63,189 nt of DNA from Cellulomonas hominis (lineage in GTDB: Bacteria; Actinomycetota; Actinomycetes; Actinomycetales; Cellulomonadaceae): positions 1-63,189 of the forward strand of contig NZ_CABEGA010000019.1 in NCBI RefSeq assembly GCF_901521055.1, written 5' to 3'. Under the pieces are notes generated by a model. The model did no database searches. It was not told the origin of the DNA and saw only the letters and a list, made by a program, of their open reading frames with translations. The translations under genes and the position numbers were made by a program. Shown piece after piece: positions 51,872-61,952 of this stretch (within the stretch, counting starts at the first letter, position 1; every line of letters begins with the position of its first letter).

Positions 51872-53143
51872 TCAGAACCGCGGCGGCGGCGCCAGGCGGG
51901 CGTGCCACGCGGCCGCCGAGACGTCCGTGAGCGACGCCACCTGGTCGATCACGACGCGCAGCCGCGCGGCGTCGTCGGGGGCCGCCCGCCAGTCGGCGGC
52001 GAACGGCGGCTCGAGCGCCAGGGGCGCGCGGTCGCTGAGCACGTGCACGAGGTCGGCCAGGATCTCCCGCTGCCGCTGGTACAGCGGCTCCAGCTCGCGC
52101 GGGGCCATCACGTACGTGACGGCGAGGCCCTTGAGCACGAGGATCTCGGCGGTCGTGGTGTCCGGGACGATGAGGTCGGCCCCGTACCGGGTCAGCGGCC
52201 CGGGCCCGTACACCTCCCGGGTGGCGACCTGGGCGGCACGGGCGAACCGGCCGATGAGCTGGCTGGTGGTGTCCTTCAGGGTGGCGAGCGCGCCGCGGGA
52301 GCCGTCGAACCCGGGCCGCCACAGGTCCGCCGCGACCAGCCGGTCCATGGCCGCCTCGAGGCCCGCGGCGTCGATCGCGTCGCCGTACCAGGTGTGGATC
52401 GACTCGACGACGCGGGCGCGCTCGTCCGGCACCGTGAGCACGGTGAGGTCGAACCGCCCGCCGACGACCGCGTCCTCGACGTCGTGCACCGAGTAGGAGA
52501 TGTCGTCGGCGAGGTCCATGACCTGCGCCTCCAGGCACTTGTGCCCGGCGGGCGCGCCGTCCCGCAGCCAGGTGAACACGGGGAGGTCGTCGACGTAGAC
52601 GCCGAACTTGTGGGTCGGCCTTCCCGTGGCCGACAGGGGGCCCTCGCCGGCGCCCCAGGGGTACTTGACCGAGGCGTCCAGCGACGCCCGCGTCAGGTTG
52701 AGGCCCACGGCGGTGCCGTCCGGGCCGACGACCTTCGGCTCCAGGCGGGTCAGCAGCCGGAGCGTCTGGGCGTTGCCCTCGAACCCCCCGATGTCCCGGG
52801 ACAGGTGCGCCAGCGCCCGCTCCCCGTTGTGCCCGAACGGCGGGTGGCCCAGGTCGTGCGCGAGGCAGGCGGTGTCGACGACGTCGGGGTCGCAGCCGAG
52901 CGTCTTGCCGATCTCGCGCCCCACCTGCGCCACCTCGAGGGTGTGCGTGAGCCGGGTGCGGACGAAGTCGTCGGACGACGGGCCGAGCACCTGGGTCTTC
53001 GCGCCGAGGCGCCGCAGGGCCGAGGAGTGCACGAGGCGCGCGCGGTCGCGCTCGAACGGGGTGCGGGCGCGCGACTTGGGCGCCTCGGTCACCCAGCGGT
53101 CCCGGTCGGCGTCGACGTAGCCGTCGGGGAGCTCACTGGTCAC
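51872..53143 (-). CDS. Deoxyguanosinetriphosphate triphosphohydrolase-like protein
   Basis: HD-domain dNTPase of the Dgt family. At 423 aa the metal site is seen in RTRLTHTLEVAQV, CLAHDLGHPPFGHNGERAL and MDLADDISYSVHDVEDA. The GTG at 53143 is used. dgt upstream of dnaG is a common actinobacterial order; here the ECF sigma pair lies between them. The exact nucleotide specificity is not predictable. Confidence 0.93.
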   Translation of the reverse strand: MTSELPDGYVDADRDRWVTEAPKSRARTPFERDRARLVHSSALRRLGAKTQVLGPSSDDFVRTRLTHTLEVAQVGREIGKTLGCDPDVVDTACLAHDLGHPPFGHNGERALAHLSRDIGGFEGNAQTLRLLTRLEPKVVGPDGTAVGLNLTRASLDASVKYPWGAGEGPLSATGRPTHKFGVYVDDLPVFTWLRDGAPAGHKCLEAQVMDLADDISYSVHDVEDAVVGGRFDLTVLTVPDERARVVESIHTWYGDAIDAAGLEAAMDRLVAADLWRPGFDGSRGALATLKDTTSQLIGRFARAAQVATREVYGPGPLTRYGADLIVPDTTTAEILVLKGLAVTYVMAPRELEPLYQRQREILADLVHVLSDRAPLALEPPFAADWRAAPDDAARLRVVIDQVASLTDVSAAAWHARLAPPPRF

Positions 53144-53181
53144 GCGTCCCAGCCTATCGGCGCGGCCCCGCACGCCCGCCG

Positions 53182-55083
53182 TCAGGCCAGGCGCCAGACC
53201 TGCACGCCCGGCCCGTCGCCCGGCAGCTCCAGCCCCGCGGGCCCGACCGGGAGCGCCGCCCCGCCGTACAGGTTCTCGGGCCGCGCACCGGGCGCGAGCA
53301 GGTGCCCGGGCAGGACGGCGCCGCGCCAGGGCGCCCGGGCGGCGAGCACGAGCACGCGCTCGTCCGGCGTCTCGCGCAGGTACGCGACCGCGTCGTCCTC
53401 GGCGAGCAGCCAGCGCAGGCCGCCCTCGCGCAGCGCGCGGCTCGACCGGCGCAGGGCGATCAGCGCCCGGTAGACCTCGAACGTCCGCGCGTGCCAGCCC
53501 GGGCCGCCGCCCGCGTCGACCGCGTCCCACGGCATCGGCACGCGCGCGTGCTCGCCGTTGGTCCCGACCGCGCCGCCCTCGTCCCCCGCGAACACGACGG
53601 GCGTCCCGGGGTAGGTCAGCAGCAGGCCGGCGCCGACCTCGACCAGGTCGGCCGAGCCGGTGAGCGTCCGGATGCGGGCGGTGTCGTGCGAGCCGAGCAG
53701 GTTCCACTGGTGGGTCGTCACGGACCACGGCACCGCGGCACCGAACTCGCGCATGGCGGCCACGGCGGCAGCGCCCGTCCGCCGCGGCACCCGGACCGGC
53801 AGCTCCACGTACCGGACGTCGGCGGACGGGTCGGCGAGCCACGTCCACACCGGCCGCGTGAACGCGGAGTAGTTCATGGTCCCGTGCCAGCCGCCGGCGA
53901 GCAGGTCCGCCGCGGCGTCGTGGAAGTGCTCGGCGATCAGCACCGCGTCCGGGCGCCGCTCGACCACGGCGCGCCGCAGCCGCCGCGCGACGTCGTGCGT
54001 GAGGTCGTCCGCGCCCTGCCGCCCCGTCATGTTCGCGACGTCGATCCGCCAGCCGTCCATGCCGAACGGCTCGTCGAGGTACCGGCCGGCGACCGACCCC
54101 GGGCCCTCGATCAGCCGCTCCGCGAGCACCGGCGCGTGGTGGTTGAGCTTGGGCAGCGAGGCGTGCCCGAGCCACCCGACGTACCCGGGCTCCTCGTCCG
54201 TCCAGTAGTAGAAGGACCGCTCCGGCGCGTCCGGGTCCGCCACGGCGCGGCGGAACCAGTCGTGGGCGTCCCCGGTGTGGTTGGTCGTGAGGTCCCCGAC
54301 CAGGCGCATCCCCCGGCCGTGCAGCGCCCGGGACAGCGACGCCATCGCCTCGTCGCCGCCGAGCAGCGGGTCGACGTGGTCGAACGTGCTCGCGTCGTAC
54401 CGGTGGTTCGACCGGCCCGGGAAGAACGGCGTCAGGTACAGCGTGTCGACGCCGAGCCGCTGCAGGTGGTCCAGCCGCGCCTCGATGCCGCCGAGGTCGC
54501 CGCCGTACAGCTGCGTGCCGGTCCCGGGGCCGCCCCCGATCGGCTCGTCGGACCACGCCGCCGGCAGCGCCCAGTCGGGCAGCGGGCCGTCCGGCGGGCC
54601 CTCGTGCCGCCCGGTCGAGCGCGCGAACCGGTCCGGGAACACCTGGTACACGACGGCGTCCCGCGCCCAGTCCGGCCCGGGGGCGTGCACGCTCAGCCGG
54701 AAGTCGGCCGCGTCGGGCACGTCCCGCGCGTGCACGCCGCTGCCGTTCAGCCAGACCTGCTCGCCGTCGGCGCCCGCCAGCAGGAACCGGTAGGAGGTGA
54801 CGGGGTTGGTCACCGGGACGTCGGCGGTGAACCAGCGCTCGTGCTCGTCGCCCCCGTCGGCGCGGGCCGGGTGGACCCGCGGCTCGCCGTCCTCGACCAC
54901 CCGCAGCCACACCTCGGGCGCAGGGCCGCCGGCCGGGACGCGGACCCGCACCGGCACGACGTCGCCCAGCGCCGGCGTCCCCGCGGGGACGTGCAGCGCG
55001 GAGCCGTCGTGGTGCGCCCCGGGCGTCACGCGCCGGGGGCTCCGGTCGGCGTGCCGCCCGCCGCTCGCAGGGGTGCCCGTCAC
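53182..55083 (-). CDS. GH13 amylase (neopullulanase/cyclomaltodextrinase-like)
   Basis: Hydrolyses alpha-glucan oligomers. At 633 aa an N-terminal CBM34-like domain (about 25-130) precedes the GH13 barrel. The catalytic residues fit Asp348 (GWRIDVANM), Glu385 (VLIAEHFHDA) and Asp467 (LLGSHDTARI). No signal peptide is seen, so it acts on imported malto-oligosaccharides. It starts 2 bp after the malG stop, and is thus the fourth gene of malE-malF-malG-GH13. Confidence 0.9.
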   Translation of the reverse strand: MTGTPASGGRHADRSPRRVTPGAHHDGSALHVPAGTPALGDVVPVRVRVPAGGPAPEVWLRVVEDGEPRVHPARADGGDEHERWFTADVPVTNPVTSYRFLLAGADGEQVWLNGSGVHARDVPDAADFRLSVHAPGPDWARDAVVYQVFPDRFARSTGRHEGPPDGPLPDWALPAAWSDEPIGGGPGTGTQLYGGDLGGIEARLDHLQRLGVDTLYLTPFFPGRSNHRYDASTFDHVDPLLGGDEAMASLSRALHGRGMRLVGDLTTNHTGDAHDWFRRAVADPDAPERSFYYWTDEEPGYVGWLGHASLPKLNHHAPVLAERLIEGPGSVAGRYLDEPFGMDGWRIDVANMTGRQGADDLTHDVARRLRRAVVERRPDAVLIAEHFHDAAADLLAGGWHGTMNYSAFTRPVWTWLADPSADVRYVELPVRVPRRTGAAAVAAMREFGAAVPWSVTTHQWNLLGSHDTARIRTLTGSADLVEVGAGLLLTYPGTPVVFAGDEGGAVGTNGEHARVPMPWDAVDAGGGPGWHARTFEVYRALIALRRSSRALREGGLRWLLAEDDAVAYLRETPDERVLVLAARAPWRGAVLPGHLLAPGARPENLYGGAALPVGPAGLELPGDGPGVQVWRLA

Positions 55084-55085
55084 CC

Positions 55086-56006
55086 TCAGCCCTTCACCGA
55101 GCCGGCGGTCAGCCCGCCGACGATGTACTTCTGCAGGAACAGGAACAGCGCGAGCACCGGGAGCGCCGAGATGACGGCCCCGGCGGCGAACAGCCCCCAG
55201 TTGGCGTCGAGCTGGGACGAGACCCAGCCGTACAGGCCGACCGCGATGGTCCAGTTCGACTCCGACTGCAGCATCACCCGGGCGATGATGAACTCGCCGA
55301 ACGTGCTGATGAACGACAGCAGCGCGACGACCGCGAGGATCGGCGCCACCAGCCGCAGGATGATCGTCCAGTAGATCTGCGCGTGCGTCGCGCCGTCGAG
55401 CTTCGCGGCCTCGTCCAGCTCCTTCGGCACGGTGTTGAAGAACCCGTACATGAGGAACGTGTTCACGCCGAGCGCCCCGCCGAGGTACACGCAGATCAGC
55501 GCGAGCCGGCTGTTCAGACCGAGCGCCGGGACGACCTCGCCCAGGCTGATCGCCAGCAGGAAGATCGCCACGAACGCGAGCATCTGCGGGAACATCTGGA
55601 TGATCAGCAGGGCGGTGAGCCCGGCGCGGCGGCCCGTGAACCGGAACCGGGAGAACGCGTACGCGGCGGCCGCGCCCATGAGCACCGTGCCGGTCGCCGT
55701 GACCACCGCGATGACCAGCGAGTTGCCGGCCCAGGTCCAGAACATGGTGTCGGACAGGGCGGTGTAGTTGGCGCCGCTGACCTCGGCGAACAGGTCGTTG
55801 GAGCCGGTGAGCGTGCCGCGCTCGGACAGCGACGCCGACAGCAGGTAGACCAGCGGGAACGCCGCGTACACGACGCCGACCACGCCGACGAGGTGCCGCC
55901 AGCCGAGCTCGCGCAGCCAGCGGCCGGCGGGCATCCGGGTGCGGACCGGGGCGGGGGCGGCGACGGGGCGGGTCCCGGGCTCGGTGCCCAGCGAGGTGGC
56001 GGACAT
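55086..56006 (-). CDS. Maltose/malto-oligosaccharide ABC permease MalG-type
   Basis: Inner-membrane permease of the binding-protein-dependent sugar family. At 306 aa it has about six helices; the EAA loop is ELDEAAKLDGATHAQIYWTI. The ATG at 56006 overlaps the malF stop by one base. It pairs with the MalF-type gene. No ATPase gene is in the locus. Confidence 0.92.
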   Translation of the reverse strand: MSATSLGTEPGTRPVAAPAPVRTRMPAGRWLRELGWRHLVGVVGVVYAAFPLVYLLSASLSERGTLTGSNDLFAEVSGANYTALSDTMFWTWAGNSLVIAVVTATGTVLMGAAAAYAFSRFRFTGRRAGLTALLIIQMFPQMLAFVAIFLLAISLGEVVPALGLNSRLALICVYLGGALGVNTFLMYGFFNTVPKELDEAAKLDGATHAQIYWTIILRLVAPILAVVALLSFISTFGEFIIARVMLQSESNWTIAVGLYGWVSSQLDANWGLFAAGAVISALPVLALFLFLQKYIVGGLTAGSVKG

Positions 56007-57634
56007 CAGGAGAGCTCCTCGAGCCGGCGGGTGCGACGGAACGCGAGCGCCGAGATGGTCCCGACGATCACGAAGATGACGATGGACAGGGCGCTCGCGA
56101 GCCCGTAGTTGCGCGGGGCGTTCCCGTCGATGCCGGCCACGGAGTACACCATCGAGATGAGGATGTCCGTGTGGCCGAGCGGCACGGAGGCGTCGGCGAA
56201 CCGGGGACCGCCGCCGGTCAGCATGTAGATCAGCGTGAAGTTGTTGAAGTTGAAGGCGAAGCTCGAGATGAGCAGCGGCGTGGTCGATACCAGCAGCAGC
56301 GGCAGCACCACGGAGCGCCACGTGCGCCACTTCCCCGCCCCGTCGATCTTCGCGGCCTCCAGCACGTCGCCCGGCAGGGACTGCAGGGCGCCGACGCAGA
56401 TGAGGAACATGTAGGGGAACCCGAGCCAGAGGTTCACGCCGAGCACCGACAGCTTGGCGAGCCACGGGTCGGTGAGCCACGGGATCGCCGCGCCGCCGAG
56501 CAGCACCGAGTTCACGAAGCCGAACTTGCGGTTCAGCAGGCCGGACCACAGCAGCGCCGCGAGGAACCCGGGGACCGCGTACGGGAGGATCAGCAGCGTC
56601 CGGTAGACCTTGCGGCCGCGCAGCCGGGTGTCGTTGAACACGATGGCCAGCAGCATGCCGAGCAGGAACGTGCTGCCGACGGACAGGACCGCGAACGCGA
56701 ACGTCCACAGCAGGATCGACAGGAACGGCTGCGCGTACCGGCTGTCGGCGAACGCGGTGGTGAAGTTCTCGAACCCCACGGCGACCCGCCAGCCGACGGG
56801 GAGGGTCGAGCCGTCCTCGGCCTCGAACTGCCCCGCGTCGTTCGGCGTGTACACGGTGCCGGTCGTCGTGTCCGTCATCGTGTCGGCGGCCTCGTCGTAC
56901 TCCAGGGTCGACTCGGCGACGAAGCCGGTTCGCGCGTCCTGGGTGCGGATCGAGCCGTCCTCGGGGTCGTCGGACAGCGGCACCCGCAGGGCGGTCACCT
57001 CGTCCTGGCGCTCGAGGACGCCGGTGCGGTCGAGCACGTCCCAGCCGGGCACGGCGGTCGCGCGGCCGTCCTCGACCGACGCGTCGTCGGCGTCCTCCAG
57101 CGGCTGCTCCGCGGACCCGGCCCGCACGTCGCCGTCCTCGTCGACGATCGCGAACCCGAGGTCGGTCCCGTTCGTCAGCACGGTCAGCGGGTAGGTCTCG
57201 GTGCCCTCGACGCGGCGCTCGTTCTGCACGAGCAGCGCCTCGACGGCGTGCTGCTTGGTGGAGTTGTGCCCGTCCCCGTAGTTCGTGAACGCGACGTAGC
57301 CGGTGTACGCGATCACGTAGACCTGGAACACCAGCAGGAACGCGAGCCCGGGCAGGATGTACTTCAGCGGCAGGGCGCGGCGCGTGAAGTACACGACGTT
57401 CGCGGCGACGAGCAGCGCCACCATCGCGGCGAGGATGCCCCAGGACTCCTGCGCCCACGCGGCGAGCACGCCGAGCACGCCGAGGGCGTCGACCACGGCG
57501 ACGACCGCGAGCTTCACCAGGAAGCCGGGCCGGAAGTCGCGCGCGTGCGAGCTGTCACGGGTGCGGCGCGGCGGCGGGTCCGACGGCGGGACGGGCACGG
57601 GCGTGGCCGCGCGCGGGGACGAGGACGTGGGCAT
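56006..57634 (-). CDS. Maltose/malto-oligosaccharide ABC permease MalF-type
   Basis: Permease with about eight helices. At 542 aa it includes the large MalF-type extracytoplasmic loop (about 120-290, acidic and Thr-rich), which distinguishes MalF from other sugar permeases. The EAA loop is VLEAAKIDGAGKWRTWRSVV. The ATG at 57634 is used. A hairpin lies between malE and this gene. Confidence 0.92.
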   Translation of the reverse strand: MPTSSSPRAATPVPVPPSDPPPRRTRDSSHARDFRPGFLVKLAVVAVVDALGVLGVLAAWAQESWGILAAMVALLVAANVVYFTRRALPLKYILPGLAFLLVFQVYVIAYTGYVAFTNYGDGHNSTKQHAVEALLVQNERRVEGTETYPLTVLTNGTDLGFAIVDEDGDVRAGSAEQPLEDADDASVEDGRATAVPGWDVLDRTGVLERQDEVTALRVPLSDDPEDGSIRTQDARTGFVAESTLEYDEAADTMTDTTTGTVYTPNDAGQFEAEDGSTLPVGWRVAVGFENFTTAFADSRYAQPFLSILLWTFAFAVLSVGSTFLLGMLLAIVFNDTRLRGRKVYRTLLILPYAVPGFLAALLWSGLLNRKFGFVNSVLLGGAAIPWLTDPWLAKLSVLGVNLWLGFPYMFLICVGALQSLPGDVLEAAKIDGAGKWRTWRSVVLPLLLVSTTPLLISSFAFNFNNFTLIYMLTGGGPRFADASVPLGHTDILISMVYSVAGIDGNAPRNYGLASALSIVIFVIVGTISALAFRRTRRLEELS

Positions 57635-57670
57635 CGAGGGCCTCCGGTGACGGTGGTGCGGGGAGACGGG

Positions 57671-57715
57671 CGCGCGGCGCGCGGGCGGCCTCGTGAGCCG
57701 CCCGCGCGCCGCGTG
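57671..57715 (-). terminator. Attenuating hairpin between malE and malF
   Basis: A perfect 15-bp GC stem (57675-57689 with 57697-57711) and a 7-nt loop, extendable to 57671-57715, starts 2 bp after the malE stop. Such structures commonly reduce malF/malG expression relative to the binding protein, and may also stabilise malE mRNA. Confidence 0.75.
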
Positions 57716-57717
57716 CG

Positions 57718-58950
57718 TCAGGAGCCGATCGCGCCCTGGATGTCCGCCACCATCTTCTGCCAGGCGGCGGCGGGCTCCTGGGAGCCGTTGATGATCGAGG
57801 CCTCGGTCACGCCCCAGAACTCCCAGACGGACGCCATCTCGGGGATCGACGGCATCGGCAGCGCGTCGGCGGCGACCGCGCGGAACCCGGCGGTGACCGG
57901 GTCGGCGGACGCGGTGTCGGCGGCGGCGATCAGGGCCGGCGGGCGGTCACCGGCCTCGTACAGCGCGAGCTGGGCGTCCTCGGTGGACATGTAGTTCACG
58001 AGGAAGTCGTTCGCGAGCAGCGTGTTCTCGCTCTGCGCGCTCACGTAGAAGCCGGCCACGCCGACGAACGGCTGGGCGGGCTGGCCGCCGGCGCTCGGGA
58101 TCGGGTCGATGGCCAGGTCCAGGCCCTCGAACTGCTCGAGCATCCACGGGCCGCCGATGATGAACGGCGACTGGCCCTTGGCGAACGCGTCGACGGCGAT
58201 GTCGTAGGTCATCGCGGTGTCCAGCGTGCCGGCAGCGCCCTGCGCCGCGAGCCAGGACGCGAAGGCCTCGCCCTCGGCGCCGCCCAGCGCGAGCTCGGAG
58301 GAGTACGAGCCGTCCTCGTTCTGCGCGAAGACGGTGGACCCGAACGAGGTCTGCAGCGGGTAGAAGGTGTACGGGTCGCCCTCCTCGCTGGTCTGGATCA
58401 GCACCGGGTACTGGGCGCCGGCGGCCTGGCCCGCCGCGACGGCCGCGTCCCAGGTGGCCGGGGCCTCCGGGGCGAGCGCGGTGTTGCGGATCAGCGCGAT
58501 GTTCTCGACCGCGTAGGGCAGGCCGTAGATCTGGCCGTCCTGCGTGAAGGCCTCCAGCGAGACGGGCTCGAACGCGTCGGCGAGGTCGCCGAGCTCGATC
58601 GGGGCGACGACGCCGTTGGACGTGAGCTCGCCGAGCCAGTCGTGCGCGCCGACGGTGATGTCCGGGCCCTCGCCGGTCGGCACCTGCGCGAGGAAGTCCG
58701 TGCGGATGTCCTCGAAGTTCTTCTGGACGAGCTCGACGGAGGCGCCGGTCTCCTCCTCGAAGGCGGTGGCGGCCGACTCGACCGCGGCCTGGCGCGTCTC
58801 GTCGACCCAGATGGTCAGCGAGCCGCCGTCGCCGGAGGCGGCCGTCGAGGCGTCGTCGGCGGGCGCGTCGCCCGAGTCCGAGCCCGAGCAGGCCGTGAGC
58901 GTCAGCGCGAGGCCGAGCGTCGCGGCAAGGACAGGGATGCTCCGTCGCAT
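57718..58950 (-). CDS. Maltose/malto-oligosaccharide-binding lipoprotein MalE-type
   Basis: Extracytoplasmic solute-binding protein. At 410 aa the lipoprotein signal ends LTAC with lipidated Cys21, followed by an acidic Ser/Ala linker. The MalE-type fold begins LTIWVDETRQAAVESAATAF, with later motifs GPDITVGAHDWLGEL and GLPYAVENIALIRNT. It is first gene of the operon, with GGGAG upstream and a promoter in 59026-59055. The call rests on fold motifs and operon content. Confidence 0.92.
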   Translation of the reverse strand: MRRSIPVLAATLGLALTLTACSGSDSGDAPADDASTAASGDGGSLTIWVDETRQAAVESAATAFEEETGASVELVQKNFEDIRTDFLAQVPTGEGPDITVGAHDWLGELTSNGVVAPIELGDLADAFEPVSLEAFTQDGQIYGLPYAVENIALIRNTALAPEAPATWDAAVAAGQAAGAQYPVLIQTSEEGDPYTFYPLQTSFGSTVFAQNEDGSYSSELALGGAEGEAFASWLAAQGAAGTLDTAMTYDIAVDAFAKGQSPFIIGGPWMLEQFEGLDLAIDPIPSAGGQPAQPFVGVAGFYVSAQSENTLLANDFLVNYMSTEDAQLALYEAGDRPPALIAAADTASADPVTAGFRAVAADALPMPSIPEMASVWEFWGVTEASIINGSQEPAAAWQKMVADIQGAIGS

Positions 58951-59025
58951 CAGGGTGTCTCCCAGCGTGTGAAAGGGGCGGTGCGAGCGTCCGGCGGCAC
59001 CGCCGGCGCTGGCTCGATGCGGGGG

Positions 59026-59069
59026 ACGCTAGCCCGCCGGGAGCCGCCCTTGCAAGCCGTTACGGTAAC
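59026..59069. promoter_or_regulatory. malE promoter and MalR-type operators
   Basis: For malE, TTGCAA (59055-59050) and TAGCGT (59031-59026) form a -35/-10 pair with an 18-bp spacer. CTTGCAAG (59049-59056), similar to MalR sites described in Streptomyces, covers that -35. GTTAC-G-GTAAC (59059-59069) is an 11-bp palindrome just upstream. On the plus strand TACAGT (59084-59089) is a possible -10 for the lacI-type gene, so one repressor could control both directions. Confidence 0.6.
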
Positions 59070-59143
59070 TTTCAGGCATCGGTTACAGTGCTCACGACCG
59101 GCCGGCACGACCAGCCATCGACGACGACGACGAGGAGGCAGCG

Positions 59144-60193
59144 GTGCCCTCTACGCTCGCGTCTGTGCGCACCCGGCTGACCGACCTCGCAGATCAGGCG
59201 GGTGTGTCCACCGCCACCGTGTCCCGCGTCCTCAACGGGAAGCCCGGCGTCTCGTCGCAGGCGCGGCAGGCCGTGCTCGCGGCGCTGGACGTGCTGGGCT
59301 ACGAGCGCCCCGAGAAGCTCCGCACCCGGTCCGCCGGGCTCGTGGGCCTCGTGGTCCCCGAGCTCTCGAACCCCGTGTTCCCCGCGATGGCCCAGGTGAT
59401 CGAGTCGATGCTGACCCAGCGCGGCTACACGCCGCTGCTGTGCGCGCAGCAGCCCGGCGGGACCACCGAGGACCAGTACGTCGAGATCCTGCTCGAGCAC
59501 GACGTGGCCGGCATCCTGTTCGTGTCCGGCCTGCACGCCGACGCCCAGGCCTCCGTCGAGCGGTACCAGGCCCTGCGCGGCCGCGGGCTGCCGATCGTCC
59601 TGGTGAACGGCCGGGCCGAGGGCGTCGACGCCCCGAGCCTCGCGACCGACGACGCGGTGGCCATCGAGCTCGCCGTCCGGCACCTCGTGGCCCTGGGCCA
59701 CCGCAGCATCGGGCTGGCGATCGGCCCCGAGCGGTTCGTCCCCGCCGCGCGCAAGCGGGCCGCGTTCGCCGCGCAGCTGCGCGCCCAGCTCGGCGTCGAG
59801 GACGCCGGCCCGCACGTCAACACCACCCTGTTCACCGTCGAGGGCGGGGCCACCGCGGCCCACGAGCTCATCGACACCGGGCACACCGCGATCATCTGCG
59901 GCTCGGACCTCATGGCCCTCGGCGCGATCCGCGCCGCCCGGTCCCGGGGGCTGCACGTGCCCGAGGACCTGTCCGTCGTCGGCTTCGACGACTCGCCCCT
60001 GATCGGCTTCACCGACCCCCCGCTCACGACGGTGCGCCAGCCCGTCCAGGCGATGGGTCAGGCCGCCGTCTCCGCGCTGATGGCGGAGATCAACGGCACC
60101 CCGACCTCACGCACCGAGCTCCTGTTCCACCCGGAGCTCATCGTGCGGGGGTCCACCAGCTCGGCACCTGCACACTCCGGAGGACTTGCGTGA
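59144..60193 (+). CDS. LacI-family regulator (MalR-type)
   Basis: A 349-aa repressor. The N-terminal HTH is [20 protein letters not shown], followed by a hinge and a periplasmic-binding-like domain with [17 protein letters not shown] and [11 protein letters not shown]. The GTG at 59144 has GGAGG upstream. It is divergent from malE and coupled to the alpha-glucosidase gene, so malto-oligosaccharides are the probable inducer signal. Confidence 0.93.
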   Translation: MPSTLASVRTRLTDLADQAGVSTATVSRVLNGKPGVSSQARQAVLAALDVLGYERPEKLRTRSAGLVGLVVPELSNPVFPAMAQVIESMLTQRGYTPLLCAQQPGGTTEDQYVEILLEHDVAGILFVSGLHADAQASVERYQALRGRGLPIVLVNGRAEGVDAPSLATDDAVAIELAVRHLVALGHRSIGLAIGPERFVPAARKRAAFAAQLRAQLGVEDAGPHVNTTLFTVEGGATAAHELIDTGHTAIICGSDLMALGAIRAARSRGLHVPEDLSVVGFDDSPLIGFTDPPLTTVRQPVQAMGQAAVSALMAEINGTPTSRTELLFHPELIVRGSTSSAPAHSGGLA

Positions 60194-61947
60194 CCCTGCT
60201 CGAGAACCGCCCCGCCGACCTCACCGACCCGCTGGTGGTGCACGAGCCCGGCCCCGCCGACGGCCCGTGGTGGCGCGACGCGGTCATCTACCAGGTCTAC
60301 CCCCGGTCGTTCGCCGACGGGAACGGCGACGGCATCGGCGACCTGCCCGGCATCACCGCCCGCCTGGACCACCTCGCGGCGCTGGGCGTCGACGCGGTGT
60401 GGCTGTCCCCGTTCTACCGGTCCCCGCAGGCGGACGCCGGGTACGACGTCGCCGACTACCGCGACGTGGACCCGCTGTTCGGGACCCTCGAGGACTTCGA
60501 CGCGCTGCTGTCCCGGGCGCACGAGCTCGGCCTGCGCGTGGTCGTCGACCTGGTCCCCAACCACACCTCCGACGACCACGTGTGGTTCCAGGAGGCGCTG
60601 CGCACCCCGCCCGGCTCCCCCGAGCGCGCCCGCTACCTGTTCCGGGACGGCCGCGGCGAGCACGGCGAGCTGCCCCCGAACAACTGGCAGTCGATCTTCG
60701 GCGGCGACGCCTGGACGCGGCTGACCCCCGAGAAGCACGGCGTCGACGACGGCCAGTGGTACCTGCACCTCTTCGACACCCGCCAGCCCGACCTCGACTG
60801 GACGAACCCCGAGGTGCGCGCCGAGTTCGAGGACGTGCTGCGGTTCTGGCTGGACCGCGGGGTCGACGGCTTCCGGGTGGACGTCGCGCACGGCATGGTC
60901 AAGGCCGAGGGGCTGCCCGACTGGGACGGCCACGTCGCGATGATCGACGGCGCCGAGGGCGAGGGCGCGGCCGACGGCGAGCCCACCGGCGTGGGCAACC
61001 AGGGCCCGATGTTCGACCAGGACGGCGTGCACGAGATCTACCGCACCTGGCGCGCGGTCCTCGACGAGTACGACGGCGACCGGATGCTCGTGGCCGAGGC
61101 CTGGGTCGAGCCGCTGTCCCGCCTGGCCCGCTACGTCCGCCCGGACGAGATGCACCAGGCGTTCAACTTCGCGTTCCTGGCCACCGGCTGGGACGCGCCG
61201 GCGCTGCGCAAGGTCGTCGCCGCCTCGTACGCCGTGAACGACTCCGTCGGTGCACCCACCACGTGGGTCCTGTCCAACCACGACGTCGTGCGCCACGCGT
61301 CGCGCCTGGGCCTGACGGACCCGTCGTCGCGGCCCAACGGCATCGCCGCCGAGGACGAGCAGCCCGACGAGGAGCTCGGCCTGCGCCGGGCCCGCGCCGC
61401 CACGCTCCTGCTCCTGGGCCTGCCGGGCTCGGCGTACCTGTACCAGGGCGAGGAGCTCGGCCTCCCCGAGCACACCGCGCTGCCCGCCGAGGTCCGCGAG
61501 GACCCCGCGTTCTTCCGGACGAACGGCGTCGAGCGCGGCCGCGACGGCTGCCGCGTGCCGCTGCCCTGGCAGGCGGACGCCCCCGGCTTCGGCTACTCCC
61601 CCACGGGCGACACCTGGCTGCCGCAGCCCGCGTCGTGGGCCGCGTACGCCGCGGACGTGCAGGACGGCGTGCCGGGCTCGACGCTCGAGCTGTACCGCGC
61701 TGCGCTGCGCCTGCGGCGGTCCGAGCGGCTCGGCACGGGCGGCGCCGCGTGGGAGCCCGCCTACGCCGACGCGCCGGAGGTCATCGCGGTGCGGAACGGC
61801 TCCGTGCTGGTCGTCGCGAACCTGGGCTCCGTGCCGGTCGCGCTGCCCGAGGGCGCCGAGGTGCTGCTCGCGTCCGGCCTGCCGGGCGACGCCGAGGTCG
61901 GCACCGAGCTGCCCGGCGACACCACCGCGTGGCTCCGGGTGCGCTGA
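60190..61947 (+). CDS. GH13 alpha-glucosidase
   Basis: Cytosolic glucosidase that trims malto-oligosaccharides. At 585 aa it has [20 protein letters not shown] near the N-terminus. Catalytic residues fit Asp231 ([12 protein letters not shown]), Glu303 (MLVAEAWV) and Asp365 ([11 protein letters not shown]). The GTG at 60190 has GGAGG and overlaps the LacI stop by 4 nt. alpha-1,4 versus alpha-1,6 preference cannot be fixed from sequence alone. Confidence 0.93.
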   Translation: MTLLENRPADLTDPLVVHEPGPADGPWWRDAVIYQVYPRSFADGNGDGIGDLPGITARLDHLAALGVDAVWLSPFYRSPQADAGYDVADYRDVDPLFGTLEDFDALLSRAHELGLRVVVDLVPNHTSDDHVWFQEALRTPPGSPERARYLFRDGRGEHGELPPNNWQSIFGGDAWTRLTPEKHGVDDGQWYLHLFDTRQPDLDWTNPEVRAEFEDVLRFWLDRGVDGFRVDVAHGMVKAEGLPDWDGHVAMIDGAEGEGAADGEPTGVGNQGPMFDQDGVHEIYRTWRAVLDEYDGDRMLVAEAWVEPLSRLARYVRPDEMHQAFNFAFLATGWDAPALRKVVAASYAVNDSVGAPTTWVLSNHDVVRHASRLGLTDPSSRPNGIAAEDEQPDEELGLRRARAATLLLLGLPGSAYLYQGEELGLPEHTALPAEVREDPAFFRTNGVERGRDGCRVPLPWQADAPGFGYSPTGDTWLPQPASWAAYAADVQDGVPGSTLELYRAALRLRRSERLGTGGAAWEPAYADAPEVIAVRNGSVLVVANLGSVPVALPEGAEVLLASGLPGDAEVGTELPGDTTAWLRVR

Positions 61948-61952
61948 GGCCC

